64,000 nt of DNA, taken from Pseudomonadota bacterium. Lineage in GTDB: Bacteria > Pseudomonadota > Alphaproteobacteria > Rhizobiales > Pleomorphomonadaceae. A program made the position numbers and the translations under genes. This document shows positions 8,362 through 17,098 of the stretch, piece after piece (position 1 is the stretch's first letter; each line of letters opens with the position of its first letter). The stretch spans positions 434,001-498,000 of the forward strand of contig JAEZHI010000004.1 in the NCBI GenBank assembly GCA_023436885.1, written 5' to 3'. Below the pieces are notes generated by a model. The model was not told where the DNA came from. It searched no databases and saw only the letters and a program-made list of their open reading frames with translations.

Positions 8362-9225
8362 TCAGAACGGGCTCTCGCTCGGTAGTGCGGGCGCTTCTTT
8401 CAGAAGCACGAGCTCGATGCGGCGGTTGCCCGACAGGAACGGGTCGTCGGGGAACATCGGGTCCTTGTCTGCAACGCCGATCACTTGCGCAAGGCTTCCG
8501 GCTCCGAGACCGAAGCTGCCAAGGATTTCGGCGGTGGCTAGTGCGCGCTTGGCCGAAAGTGCCCAAGCTGCACCGCCAGGGACTGCCATGTCACCCGTCG
8601 ATTCTGTATGTCCGATGATTTGCAACCGCCCCGGCATTTGCTGAATAACCGGTGCAATACGAGACAGCACGATCTTCATGCGATCGGTGGGCTCGCTCGA
8701 TTGTGAGGCAAACATCGGCCGGCCATCCTGATCGATGATCGAGATGTGCAGACCGTCATTGGCGACGTTGAGAATGATCTGCTTGGAGAGTTCTGCGTAA
8801 TCCGGCAGATCCTGCAAAGCCTGACGTAGCGATTCCGAAGCGGTCAGATATTCGCGAGGCTTGCTCTCAGCAGCCTTCTGGAACCGATTGGTGTTGACCT
8901 CGGGCCCCTGCTTTTCATACTGGTCGTTGAAATCATTGGCGAACTCAACGGCATCGGACAGTGACATCGGCTGAACGTTGCGTAGAAACTTTCGCTCCGG
9001 CATGCCGTTTTGCTCGATCATGCCGGCGGGCCGCTGGATCGATTGGTAGCCGAAGGCGTCTCGCATTGATCCGGCCGCCTCGTGCAGTTTCTGCTCGTCC
9101 TGGCTTGAGAACGACACGATCATCACGAAGAGGGCCATCAGAAGGCTCATCAGGTCGGCAAAGGTGATGACCCACGGTGCACCACCATGTCCGCCTCCGC
9201 CTCCGCCCTTCTTCTTGCCGCTCAT
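8362..9225 (-). CDS. motB: Flagellar motor stator protein MotB (OmpA-like C-terminus)
   Basis: A 287-residue protein. After a short basic, glycine-rich cytoplasmic tail it has a single membrane helix (about 18-40) containing TFADLMSLLMALFVMIVSF. Asp24 corresponds to the proton-binding Asp of MotB (D32 in E. coli). A long periplasmic linker precedes an OmpA/MotB peptidoglycan-binding domain (about 160-280) with IIGHTESTGD and SAKRA. It is encoded 37 bp downstream of motA, and together they form the stator. No other flagellar genes are visible in the window. Confidence 0.9.
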   Translation of the reverse strand: MSGKKKGGGGGGHGGAPWVITFADLMSLLMALFVMIVSFSSQDEQKLHEAAGSMRDAFGYQSIQRPAGMIEQNGMPERKFLRNVQPMSLSDAVEFANDFNDQYEKQGPEVNTNRFQKAAESKPREYLTASESLRQALQDLPDYAELSKQIILNVANDGLHISIIDQDGRPMFASQSSEPTDRMKIVLSRIAPVIQQMPGRLQIIGHTESTGDMAVPGGAAWALSAKRALATAEILGSFGLGAGSLAQVIGVADKDPMFPDDPFLSGNRRIELVLLKEAPALPSESPF

Positions 9226-9262
9226 CCCAAAGCCCTTTCGTGTCTGCGCTCAAATCCAACCG

Positions 9263-10042
9263 TCAGGCCGCTTCTTTCTCCGCTTCGGCCTTGGCGCGAT
9301 GCTTGAGTGGCAGGTAGGATAGAAGCTCTTCGTGCACCTGCTTCGGGCTCTTGTTCTCGCGGATGAGCAAAACCGCGTCGATGATCATCGACTGGATTTC
9401 CGCCTCGTGATTGGCGCGGTTTCCAAGTTTGTCGGAAATCGGAGCGGCCATGACGTTGGCGATCACTGCGCCATAGAGCGTGGTCAAAAGCGCGATCGAC
9501 ATGGCCGGGCCGATCTGCTTGGGATCGGACATGTGAGCGAACAGCGACACGAGGCCGATGATCGTTCCCACCATGCCCATACCGGGCGCCGCTTCAGCAA
9601 TCTTGGCCCAGGCGGTGTGCCCCATGTGCAAGCGCTCATGCTGCAGGTCGCGTTCGCGCTCAAGCACGTGTTGAATGGTCTCGCCAGAATAGCCGTCGGC
9701 GATCATTTGGATCGCCTTTTTGAGGAACGGCTCGTCAATTTCCAGCTTTTCCAGGCCCAGCGGACCCTGCTTGCGCGCGACTTCAGCGATCTCGGTCAAC
9801 TGGTCGAGAAGGTGTAGTGTGTCATGCGTCTTGTACATGATCGCTTCCTTGAAGCCGCCAAACACGGCCACAGGGAAGGTCTTCAAAGTATAGCGTCCGA
9901 GAAGCGCCACCAAGGCGCCGACAATTACGACGTTGGTCGCCAGAAGGTTCATGAACATCATGATGTTCGAACCTTCGAGGAAAACGGCCATATACAGCAC
10001 GCCGAAGCCGCCGAAAACGCCGAGAATGGTTGCAATGTCCAT
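9263..10042 (-). CDS. motA: Flagellar motor stator protein MotA (PomA/MotA type)
   Basis: A 259-residue inner-membrane protein with four hydrophobic segments: two near residues 3-50, and two after residue 145 in APGMGMVGTIIGLVSLFAHM and SIALLTTLYGAVIANVMAAPI. The large cytoplasmic loop between them is the rotor-contact region. The short length and the GMGMVGTIIGL segment fit the PomA-like branch more than the E. coli MotA branch. The MDIATILG start is chosen over an in-frame GTG ten codons upstream. It heads the motA-motB-PilZ cluster. Confidence 0.9.
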   Translation of the reverse strand: MDIATILGVFGGFGVLYMAVFLEGSNIMMFMNLLATNVVIVGALVALLGRYTLKTFPVAVFGGFKEAIMYKTHDTLHLLDQLTEIAEVARKQGPLGLEKLEIDEPFLKKAIQMIADGYSGETIQHVLERERDLQHERLHMGHTAWAKIAEAAPGMGMVGTIIGLVSLFAHMSDPKQIGPAMSIALLTTLYGAVIANVMAAPISDKLGNRANHEAEIQSMIIDAVLLIRENKSPKQVHEELLSYLPLKHRAKAEAEKEAA

Positions 10043-10175
10043 CGGTCGCTCAGGCCGGGGGGAAAGAGACACATACTGCGGCCTAAACCGCCTGACCCCG
10101 GCTCTCCGACATTAAGGATGATGAGGATAAGGCAGGCTTAACGAACAGGGTTAATCAAACCTTCCGCCGCATAGC

Positions 10176-10200
10176 AAAAGGGCGACCCGAAGGCCGCCCT
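10176..10200 (-). terminator. Terminator of gatB
   Basis: On the minus strand a 9-bp stem with one mismatch (10192-10200 with 10079-10087 shifted by 100, that is 10179-10187) closes a tetraloop and is followed by CTTTTGC. It lies about 50 bases past the gatB stop. Confidence 0.7.
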
Positions 10201-10250
10201 CGCGCAAATTGCCTTGAAAGAACGGCAGCTTGTGCCGCCCTCCCCGCATC

Positions 10251-11729
10251 TCACTCAATGCCGAGCTTGCTCTTGACCAGGTCATTGACCGCCTGCGGAT
10301 TGGCCTTGCCGCCGGTCGCCTTCATCACCTGACCGACAAACCAGCCGCTGAGAGTCGGCTTCGCCTTGGCCTGCTCGGCCTTCTCAGGATTCGCGGCGAT
10401 GACCTCGTCCACGGCCTTCTCGATGGCGCCGGTGTCGGTCACCTGCTTGAGGCCGCGCTCTTCCACGAGCCTCTTGGGATCGCCGCCTTCGGTATAGACG
10501 ATTTCGAACAAATCCTTGGCGATCTTGCCGGAGATCGTGCCGTCGCCGATCAGATCGACAATTGCGCCAAGCTGCGCCGGAGAGATCGGCGAATCTTCGA
10601 TGCTCTTGCCGTCCTTGTTGAGGCGGCCGAACAGCTCGTTGATCATGAAGTTGGCAACGGCCTTGCCATCGCGATTCTTGGCGACCTGCTCATAATAGTC
10701 GGCCGAAGCGCGTTCCAGCGTCAGCACCATCGCGTCATATGGCGTGACACCGTAGTCACCGACAAAGCGAGCTTTCTTCTCATCCGGCAGTTCGGGGAGA
10801 ACAGCCTTCAGGCTCTCAACCCAGACAGGATCGAGTTCGAGCGGCAGCAAGTCCGGATCAGGGAAATAGCGGTAATCGTGTGCCTCTTCCTTGGAGCGCA
10901 TGGAGCGCGTCTCGCCCTTGCTCGGATCGTAGAGGCGCGTCTCTTGATCGATCTTGCCACCGTCTTCGATGATGCCGATCTGGCGGCGTGCCTCGTATTC
11001 GACCGCCTGGGCGGCAAAGCGCATGGAATTGACGTTCTTGATCTCGCAGCGCGTACCAAGCGGATCGCCTGGCTTGCGGACCGACACGTTGATGTCGGCA
11101 CGCATGGAGCCTTCCTCCATGTTGCCGTCGCAGGTGCCGAGATAGCGCAGAATCGTCCGCAGCTTGGCAAGATAAGCCTTCACCTCTTCCGAAGAACGAA
11201 GGTCCGGTTTGGAGACGATCTCCATCAGGGCAACGCCCGAACGGTTGAGGTCGACGAACGACATCGTCGGATGCTGATCGTGGATCGACTTGCCGGCATC
11301 CTGCTCGAGGTGAAGGCGCTCGATGCCGATTTCAACGACGCCTTCCGGCATGTCGAGCAGTACCTTCCCCTCGCCAACGATCGGCTGCTTGTACTGGCTG
11401 ATCTGGTAACCCTGCGGTAGGTCCGGATAGAAGTAGTTCTTGCGATCGAACACCGAATAGAGGTTGATCTCCGCCTTGAGGCCGAGGCCCGTGCGGATCG
11501 CCTGCGCCACGCATTCCTCGTTGATCACCGGCAGCATGCCTGGCATTGCCGCGTCGACCAGCGAAACGTGCATGTTCGGCTCGGCGCCGAAGACGGCCGA
11601 CGCGCCGGAGAACAGCTTGGCATTGGAGGTGACCTGCGCATGCACCTCGAGGCCGATGATAACTTCCCAATCGCCTGTGGCGCCCTTGATGAGCTTCTTG
11701 GGATCGGGGGTACGGACTGCCATGTTCAT
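10251..11729 (-). CDS. gatB: Aspartyl/glutamyl-tRNA amidotransferase subunit B GatB
   Basis: GatB is the kinase and tRNA-binding subunit of GatCAB, which converts Glu-tRNA(Gln) and Asp-tRNA(Asn) to the amide forms. The 492-residue product shows WEVIIGLEVHAQ, NYFYPDLPQGYQISQY, and HLEQDAGKS in the cradle domain, EEGSMRADINVSVR, and a C-terminal YqeY-like tail ending in GKANPQAVNDLVKSKL. The start is taken at MNMAVRTPD with a GAGAG site; a longer open frame upstream has no family support. It is separated from gatCA by a secreted esterase-like gene and has its own terminator. Confidence 0.96.
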   Translation of the reverse strand: MNMAVRTPDPKKLIKGATGDWEVIIGLEVHAQVTSNAKLFSGASAVFGAEPNMHVSLVDAAMPGMLPVINEECVAQAIRTGLGLKAEINLYSVFDRKNYFYPDLPQGYQISQYKQPIVGEGKVLLDMPEGVVEIGIERLHLEQDAGKSIHDQHPTMSFVDLNRSGVALMEIVSKPDLRSSEEVKAYLAKLRTILRYLGTCDGNMEEGSMRADINVSVRKPGDPLGTRCEIKNVNSMRFAAQAVEYEARRQIGIIEDGGKIDQETRLYDPSKGETRSMRSKEEAHDYRYFPDPDLLPLELDPVWVESLKAVLPELPDEKKARFVGDYGVTPYDAMVLTLERASADYYEQVAKNRDGKAVANFMINELFGRLNKDGKSIEDSPISPAQLGAIVDLIGDGTISGKIAKDLFEIVYTEGGDPKRLVEERGLKQVTDTGAIEKAVDEVIAANPEKAEQAKAKPTLSGWFVGQVMKATGGKANPQAVNDLVKSKLGIE

Positions 11730-11850
11730 GGAGGGTCTCTCGGATCGGTCAAACGACATCTGTCTGGCGGGATAGCCCGTTTTGCTTCGGAGGTAAACGG
11801 GAAAGGCACGCCATTCCAGCATGTCGCCGGCTAGAGTTCGACCCGAAAAT

Positions 11851-11879
11851 GCAAAGGACGCCGCTTTGGCACGGCGCCC
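11851..11879 (-). terminator. Terminator downstream of the phytase-like esterase gene
   Basis: A minus-strand 8-bp stem with one mismatch (11872-11879 with 11856-11863) is followed by TTTGCATTTT. It separates the esterase gene from gatB and implies that gatB has its own promoter in 11730-11850. Confidence 0.6.
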
Positions 11880-11905
11880 TCCGAATGTTCCGCCTTGAAA
11901 AGCGA

Positions 11906-13297
11906 TCAATTGAGCGACAGGCGATAGACCAGCACCATCGTATCGACATCGGCATCGGCCTTGTAGTCCACTCCGACCTGATGTCCCTTGGTGGTCAGAA
12001 AGTCATTGTCGTTAGCGATCAGCACGAGGACATCTTTAGGATGTTCGGGGTCGAAGGCCGGTACGATCCCCATCGATTCCCACTTTTCCGAAAGGTCGGT
12101 CGCATCGTGTGGCGCGCCGTTGTGAAGGCCGGCCTTCTGTAGCTCGGCATTGTCATTCATGTCGATGACGGTCGTGAGGGTCGCCGCCTTGACAGATGGA
12201 TCGAGCTGTCCCTTGGGAGCGACCGGCTTCAACCCATCGAAATCAGTCCCGGCAATATTGGTCGCGGCGCTGAAGTCAAGGAGATCGACCCTACGGTAGA
12301 GCGACGTATCACCCTTCACGCCCCAGCCATTGTTGCTGTCGCGGGACAGTAGAAGCAGGCGCCCATCGGGCAGAACGGCAAGCTCTGACTGGGCGGCGAC
12401 GAGGGTCCCGCCTCCGGCGTCCTTGAAGGTCGGCAGTGGCACGACATACTCGGCCTTCAGTTTCAGCGCATCGGGATTGGTCGCATCGTAGACCAATGCC
12501 CGTGTGTTGAAGCGAGTGGTCTTCTTGTCGCCACCGTCCTGGCGGGTAGCACTCTGCAGCACCACCGTGAGCTCGTGCGTCGTCGGATTCAGGGCCATGC
12601 CCTCGAAGCCCTGATTGTTCTGGCGGCCTGTCTCCGGATCTTCAGGATCCGGTTTCGGTGCCCCGGGACCGGGATTGTTGGACGAGTAGTTGACCACGCC
12701 CTTGCGCATGGGCAGGAAGGCCGCAGGCGGCAGCGTAGCCGACAGCAGCTTGCCGTCAGCGCTGAAATGATAGATCGCCGGCCCGTATTCGTCCGAAATC
12801 ATCAGCGAACCGTCTGAGAGGCGAACGATGGCCTCCGGATCAAGGCTGACGGCGCCGGTTGCCGCGCCCGGTAGGTCCGGGCCATTGTCCTTGTTGATGG
12901 CAACCGGATCGAGACCTGTCATCGACTTGCCGGCCTTGTCGGTGAGCAGGAAAGTCTTGTTCAGCTTCAGATCAGCGACGGCCGCCTTGCCGGCCTCGGG
13001 CGCCGTAAAGGCGATCGACATCACATTGACACGGACGTGATAATCAGTCGTTCCCTCGACGTTATAGCCGCGGTCGGGCAGGAGCAGGAACGAGCCTTCA
13101 TAGCCCTTGTCGGTCTTTTTCCAGTCGAGAACCGACATGCCGGAGCCGGAACCGAAGGTTTCGCCAAAGCTGTCACGGAGATCAGCCGGCAGACGACCAA
13201 CGGCCACTAGCCCCTTGTTAACCGGCAGATCTGCGGCGGTCGAGACGAGTGTGCTTGCCAAAAGCGCGGCGACGAAAATAGAAGATAAAATCTTCAT
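11906..13297 (-). CDS. Secreted esterase-like activity of phytase family protein
   Basis: A 463-residue protein with a signal peptide (basic MKIL start, hydrophobic stretch, likely cleavage after STA near residue 22). The rest fits the phytase-like esterase family (PF13449), a beta-propeller: LLLPDRGYN, LDPEAIVRLSDGSLMISDEYGPAIYHF, NNQGFEGMALNP and LLLSRDSNNGWG are typical. These proteins are periplasmic or secreted; the substrate is unknown, probably a phosphoester or sugar ester. A perfect AAGGAGG ribosome site precedes the ATG. It is inserted between gatA and gatB on the same strand. Confidence 0.85.
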   Translation of the reverse strand: MKILSSIFVAALLASTLVSTAADLPVNKGLVAVGRLPADLRDSFGETFGSGSGMSVLDWKKTDKGYEGSFLLLPDRGYNVEGTTDYHVRVNVMSIAFTAPEAGKAAVADLKLNKTFLLTDKAGKSMTGLDPVAINKDNGPDLPGAATGAVSLDPEAIVRLSDGSLMISDEYGPAIYHFSADGKLLSATLPPAAFLPMRKGVVNYSSNNPGPGAPKPDPEDPETGRQNNQGFEGMALNPTTHELTVVLQSATRQDGGDKKTTRFNTRALVYDATNPDALKLKAEYVVPLPTFKDAGGGTLVAAQSELAVLPDGRLLLLSRDSNNGWGVKGDTSLYRRVDLLDFSAATNIAGTDFDGLKPVAPKGQLDPSVKAATLTTVIDMNDNAELQKAGLHNGAPHDATDLSEKWESMGIVPAFDPEHPKDVLVLIANDNDFLTTKGHQVGVDYKADADVDTMVLVYRLSLN

Positions 13298-13391
13298 GAC
13301 AACCTCCTTGGTAAAACACAGAGGTTGTTCGATAAGTCGCTTATTTGACAGTGATGTGAACGAGGCGCCGGGTATGCCGGCGCCCGTAATC

Positions 13392-14867
13392 TTACCACCA
13401 CTTCTTCGGGGTAAAGGTGCCGACCGACTTTTCGATCGCCGATCCCAGTGTGAACAGTGTCTCTTCGTCGAACGGCCGGCCGATCAACTGCAGCCCCAAC
13501 GGCAGCCCTTCGGCAGAAAGTCCGGCCGGAACGGCAAGGCCCGGCAGGCCAGCCATGTTGACCGTTACCGTGAACACGTCGTTGAGATACATTTCCACCG
13601 GATCTGCATCGGCCTTCTCGCCAATGCCGAAGGCGGCCGACGGCGTCGCCGGCGTCAGTATAGCGTCTACACCCGCCGCATAAGCGGTTTCGAAGTCCCG
13701 CTTGATCAGTGAGCGCACCTTCTGGGCGCGCAAATAGTAGGCGTCGTAATAACCGGCCGACAACACGTAGGTACCGATCAGGATGCGGCGCTTCACTTCG
13801 GCGCCGAAGCCGGCCGCGCGGGTGTTCTCATACATGTCGATGATGTCCGAGCCCGGCACACGCAAGCCGTAGCGGACGCCGTCGTAACGGGCGAGATTCG
13901 ACGACGCCTCGGCTGGCGCCACGATGTAATAGGCAGGAAGCGCATACTTGGTGTGCGGCAACGAAATGTCGACGATTTCGGCTCCGGCGTCCCGAAGAAC
14001 GTCGATACCCTTCTGCCACAAGGCATCGATCTCTGCCGACATGCCGTCGAGCCGGTATTCGCGGGGAATGCCGATCTTGAGGCCCTTCACCGATTTACCG
14101 ATGGCGGCCTCGTAATCGGGAACGGGAATATCGACTGAAGTGGTATCCTTCGGGTCGACCGAAGCCATCGACTTCAGGAGGATCGCCGTGTCGCGTACGT
14201 CACGGGCGATCGGGCCCGCTTGATCGAGCGAGGACGCGAAGGCCACGAGACCCCAGCGCGAGCAACGGCCATAGGTCGGCTTGATGCCCGCGGTGCCGGT
14301 GAACGCAGCGGGCTGACGGATCGAGCCACCGGTGTCGGTCGCTGTCGCACCAAGGCAGATATGGGCAGCGACGGCCGCAGCCGATCCGCCCGACGACCCG
14401 CCAGGAACGAGATTGACATCGGACCCCTCGCGTCGCCACGGGTTGACGACCGAACCGTAATGGCTAGTCTCGTTAGACGAGCCCATGGCAAACTCGTCCA
14501 TGTTGAGCTTTCCGAGCATCACCGCGCCATCGGCCCAAAGATTGGCAGACACCGTGCTCTCGTAGGTCGGCTTGAAGCTGTCGAGAATGTGGCTGCAGGC
14601 CTGGGTATGGACACCCTTTGTGGCGTAAAGATCCTTGATGCCGAGTGGCAGACCCTCGAGCGGCCCTGCCTTGCCTGCCGCTATGCGCGCGTCGGATGCC
14701 TTGGCCATCTCACGCGCCTGATCTGGCGTTTCGGCGACATATGCATTGAGCACTCGCGCCTTTTCCATGGCGGCAACGTAGGCGTCCGTTAGTTCGACGG
14801 CGGTAAAGGTCTTTGCCTTCAGCGCATCGCGCGCCTCGGCAAGGGTAAGTGCGGTGAGATCGGTCAC
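13392..14867 (-). CDS. gatA: Aspartyl/glutamyl-tRNA amidotransferase subunit A GatA
   Basis: GatA is the glutaminase/amidase subunit of GatCAB. The amidase signature is complete: catalytic lysine in GLPLGIKDLYATKGV, the cis-Ser/Ser pair in VPGGSSGGSAAAVAA and TDTGGSIRQPAAF. The 491-residue length is usual. The GTG start (MTDLTALTLAEARD) matches the conserved N-terminus; an in-frame TTG five codons upstream is the alternative. It lies 45 bp downstream of gatC and is clearly co-transcribed with it. Confidence 0.96.
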   Translation of the reverse strand: MTDLTALTLAEARDALKAKTFTAVELTDAYVAAMEKARVLNAYVAETPDQAREMAKASDARIAAGKAGPLEGLPLGIKDLYATKGVHTQACSHILDSFKPTYESTVSANLWADGAVMLGKLNMDEFAMGSSNETSHYGSVVNPWRREGSDVNLVPGGSSGGSAAAVAAHICLGATATDTGGSIRQPAAFTGTAGIKPTYGRCSRWGLVAFASSLDQAGPIARDVRDTAILLKSMASVDPKDTTSVDIPVPDYEAAIGKSVKGLKIGIPREYRLDGMSAEIDALWQKGIDVLRDAGAEIVDISLPHTKYALPAYYIVAPAEASSNLARYDGVRYGLRVPGSDIIDMYENTRAAGFGAEVKRRILIGTYVLSAGYYDAYYLRAQKVRSLIKRDFETAYAAGVDAILTPATPSAAFGIGEKADADPVEMYLNDVFTVTVNMAGLPGLAVPAGLSAEGLPLGLQLIGRPFDEETLFTLGSAIEKSVGTFTPKKWW

Positions 14868-14912
14868 GGCGGATTTCCCCAAAATCGTTGGAAGCTGGCG
14901 TCAGGCGGGAGG

Positions 14913-15200
14913 TTACTCGACCACCTTCGGTACCAGGAAGAAATGGTCTTCAGAGACCGGCGCATTGACAGTAACCGCCTCGGCATCTTCGCCGTCGGTA
15001 ACAACGTCCTGCCGACGGCGCATCTTGACGGTCACGACTGAGGTCATCGGCTCGATGCCTGCAACATCCACTTCGTTCAGTTGCTCGACGAACCCGAGGA
15101 TGGAATTGAGCTCATTGGTCATGCGCTCCGCCTCGTCATCGGTGACCTTGATCCTGGCGAGACGCGCAACGCGGCGCACGGTAGCCGTATCCACGGACAT
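14913..15200 (-). CDS. gatC: Aspartyl/glutamyl-tRNA amidotransferase subunit C GatC
   Basis: The 95-residue GatC wraps around GatA and GatB and stabilises the complex. Features are TVRRVARLARIKVTDDEAERM, LNSILGFVEQLNEVDVAGIEPM and the C-terminal EDHFFLVPKVVE. A GAGGG site eight bases upstream fixes the start at MSVDTATV, although the frame stays open for 37 more codons. It heads the gatCA operon and is divergent from the GGDEF gene. Confidence 0.95.
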   Translation of the reverse strand: MSVDTATVRRVARLARIKVTDDEAERMTNELNSILGFVEQLNEVDVAGIEPMTSVVTVKMRRRQDVVTDGEDAEAVTVNAPVSEDHFFLVPKVVE

Positions 15201-15631
15201 GTAGATTCCCTCGAACACACTGGAATGTCCCGCGTATAGCACCGGTCGCGCCATGGGGCCACCCGCTTCGTTACCCACTGTTCCGAACTTGTAAGGATTG
15301 AATTGGATCACCTCGCGAATCGGCTTCCGAACCGCCTAATTGTCGCTGCAGTTGGGGACCCGGGAGCGGAAATGAGCGGTGTTTGGTAATTATTCTTCTT
15401 GAGAAGAAAAAGAGGGGTAAGTGCTTTAAAATATTGATATATAGTGTTTTTTTAAACTATCGAAAGATCGCTCTTGTTTTAGTCTGCATAGCGGCATGCG
15501 CAGTTCATACAGATGAACTACGATTGGTCGAAATCTGTTGTTTTTTCATTGATGAATTTGGCGAAAACAGTTTATCAGTTCCGCACTTTTGCGGGGGCCT
15601 CCTCGCTACTTTCGGGTATACCAAGCTCATC
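15201..15631. other. A+T-rich divergent promoter region between gatC and the GGDEF gene
   Basis: About 430 bases with distinctly lower G+C than the surroundings from about 15385 to 15480, including runs such as TTTAAAATATTGATATATAG. It must carry the gatCA promoter and that of the GGDEF gene. The GGDEF frame stays open for 83 codons through it, but the translated text is Cys/Phe/Ile-rich and does not resemble a domain. No RNA gene was recognised. Confidence 0.6.
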
Positions 15632-16519
15632 ATGCACATAGTGCTCGTCGACGGCAGTCGAACCGGATTGATGATCCTGCAAAGGATGCTTGAACCTCGT
15701 GGCGATGACGTGGCTTATTTCACGGATGGTCGCGAGGCTCTCGATTATATCCGATCGACACCGCAGGCCGAAGTCTTGATAACCAGCTTTGAAATTGGCG
15801 GGGTTTCCGGCACGGAACTTTGCTGGGAGGCTCGAATCCTCGCTGATGCCGGGCGGCCACTCTATGTGATCGGCATGTCGGCTTCCAATGATGCGCAGCA
15901 TTCCATCAGCGTACTCGATGCTGGTGCGGATGACTTCATGTCCAAGCCCCCGCGTCAGGATGAACTCAATGCCCGTTTGCGGGTCGCCGAGCGAACGCTG
16001 ATCATGCAGCGGCGACTGATCGAGATGGCAACAATCGACCCTCTTTCAGGGCTGTTCAATCGCGGGGCATTCCGTCAGCGGTTCGATGCAGAAATCGAAG
16101 TGGCAAAACTAGGCGGCACTTTCTCGCTCATTCTCTTTGACATTGACCACTTCAAGCAGATCAACGACATATATGGGCATGACACGGGCGACGAAGTGAT
16201 ACGAAGCGTCGGCTCGTTACGCGTGCCGCCCGACGCCCATTTCTCACGCATCGGTGGCGAAGAGTTTGCCGTCATTCTCCCCAGCATTCCTATCGACGGC
16301 GGCATCTATGTGGCTGACTATCTGCGCGGGCAAGTCAGCGACCTTACGATCGAGCGGAACGACAACAAGATTTCGACGACGGCAAGTTTTGGTGTCGCTG
16401 AGTTCAGAGCTGGCGATACGGTCAATGACCTGTACAGGCGTGCGGATGCGGCGCTCTATCAAGCGAAGAACACGGGCCGCGATCGCGTATCGGCCAGCGC
16501 ACCGGAAATCGTTTCCTGA
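15632..16519 (+). CDS. Diguanylate cyclase with a degenerate receiver domain (pseudo-REC-GGDEF)
   Basis: A 295-residue protein. Residues 1-120 form a response-regulator receiver fold: HIVLVDGSR with the acidic residue Asp7, and Lys105 in DFMSKPP. The phosphoacceptor position in VLITSFE is Ser52, not Asp, so phosphorylation is unlikely. Residues 130-290 are a GGDEF domain with LFDIDHFKQIND (metal ligand Asp170) and an intact GGEEF at 208-212, so c-di-GMP synthesis is expected. The RxxD inhibitory site is not present in its usual place. The ribosome site before MHIVLV is weak. Similar Ser-for-Asp proteins occur in other Hyphomicrobiales, from memory. It is divergent from gatC. Confidence 0.88.
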   Translation: MHIVLVDGSRTGLMILQRMLEPRGDDVAYFTDGREALDYIRSTPQAEVLITSFEIGGVSGTELCWEARILADAGRPLYVIGMSASNDAQHSISVLDAGADDFMSKPPRQDELNARLRVAERTLIMQRRLIEMATIDPLSGLFNRGAFRQRFDAEIEVAKLGGTFSLILFDIDHFKQINDIYGHDTGDEVIRSVGSLRVPPDAHFSRIGGEEFAVILPSIPIDGGIYVADYLRGQVSDLTIERNDNKISTTASFGVAEFRAGDTVNDLYRRADAALYQAKNTGRDRVSASAPEIVS

Positions 16520-16599
16520 GATTCACTTCAAAACTTCGGCCCGAACGCGGCGCGTGATAGTTAGAAGCGTCGTGAAGCTCGCAAGAAGGCCAGTATCCA

Positions 16600-17094
16600 A
16601 TGACCGAAGCCGCAGATCCCATCGCCTTTGCGGCGTCTCTGTCCCCCGGCCAACGTCTGCTTGGTCTCGATCTGGGCACCAAGACCATAGGCATCGCAGT
16701 TTCCGATGAGCGCTTCCTGATCGCGACGCCGCTTCTGACACTACCTCGCGTCAAGTTCGGCAAGGACGCCGCTGCTCTGATTGAACTTGCCGACAAGCAG
16801 AACGCCGGTGCCTACATTATGGGTCTGCCGATCAACATGGACGGCAGCGAGGGGCCGCGCGCCCAATCGACACGGGCCTTCGCGCGGAACCTTGCCCCCT
16901 TGGACAGACGCCCCATTTTCTTTTGGGACGAGAGACTGTCGACCGCTGCGGTGACACGCACTCTGCTGGAAGCCGACGCATCGCGACGCCGGCGTGACGA
17001 AGTCGTCGACAAGCTTGCGGCTAGCTTCATTTTGCAGGGATTCCTGGATCGCCTGCATCTCGCGTCGCGCTCGGAGGACCTGCGCCGTTTGTGA
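16600..17094 (+). CDS. ruvX: Putative Holliday junction resolvase RuvX/YqgF
   Basis: A 164-residue RNase H-like protein. The catalytic carboxylates are visible in LLGLDLGTKTIGIAVSD (first Asp), FFWDERLST (Glu) and DEVVDKLAASFILQGFLD (last Asp). The YqgF/RuvX family is implicated in 16S rRNA 5' end processing and in junction resolution. The N-terminus has about 17 extra residues before the first strand. It converges with the LAB_N gene across a four-base gap. Confidence 0.9.
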   Translation: MTEAADPIAFAASLSPGQRLLGLDLGTKTIGIAVSDERFLIATPLLTLPRVKFGKDAAALIELADKQNAGAYIMGLPINMDGSEGPRAQSTRAFARNLAPLDRRPIFFWDERLSTAAVTRTLLEADASRRRRDEVVDKLAASFILQGFLDRLHLASRSEDLRRL

Positions 17095-17098
17095 TCGT

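Noticed and set aside
10230..11420. 396-codon frame opposite gatB
   Set aside because: Antisense to conserved GatB; no ribosome site or domain.
15383..15631. 83-codon in-frame upstream extension of the GGDEF gene
   Set aside because: It lies in A+T-rich promoter DNA, is rich in Cys, Phe and Ile, and the receiver fold begins cleanly at MHIVLVDG. A hydrophobic stretch is present, so a membrane N-terminus is not fully excluded.
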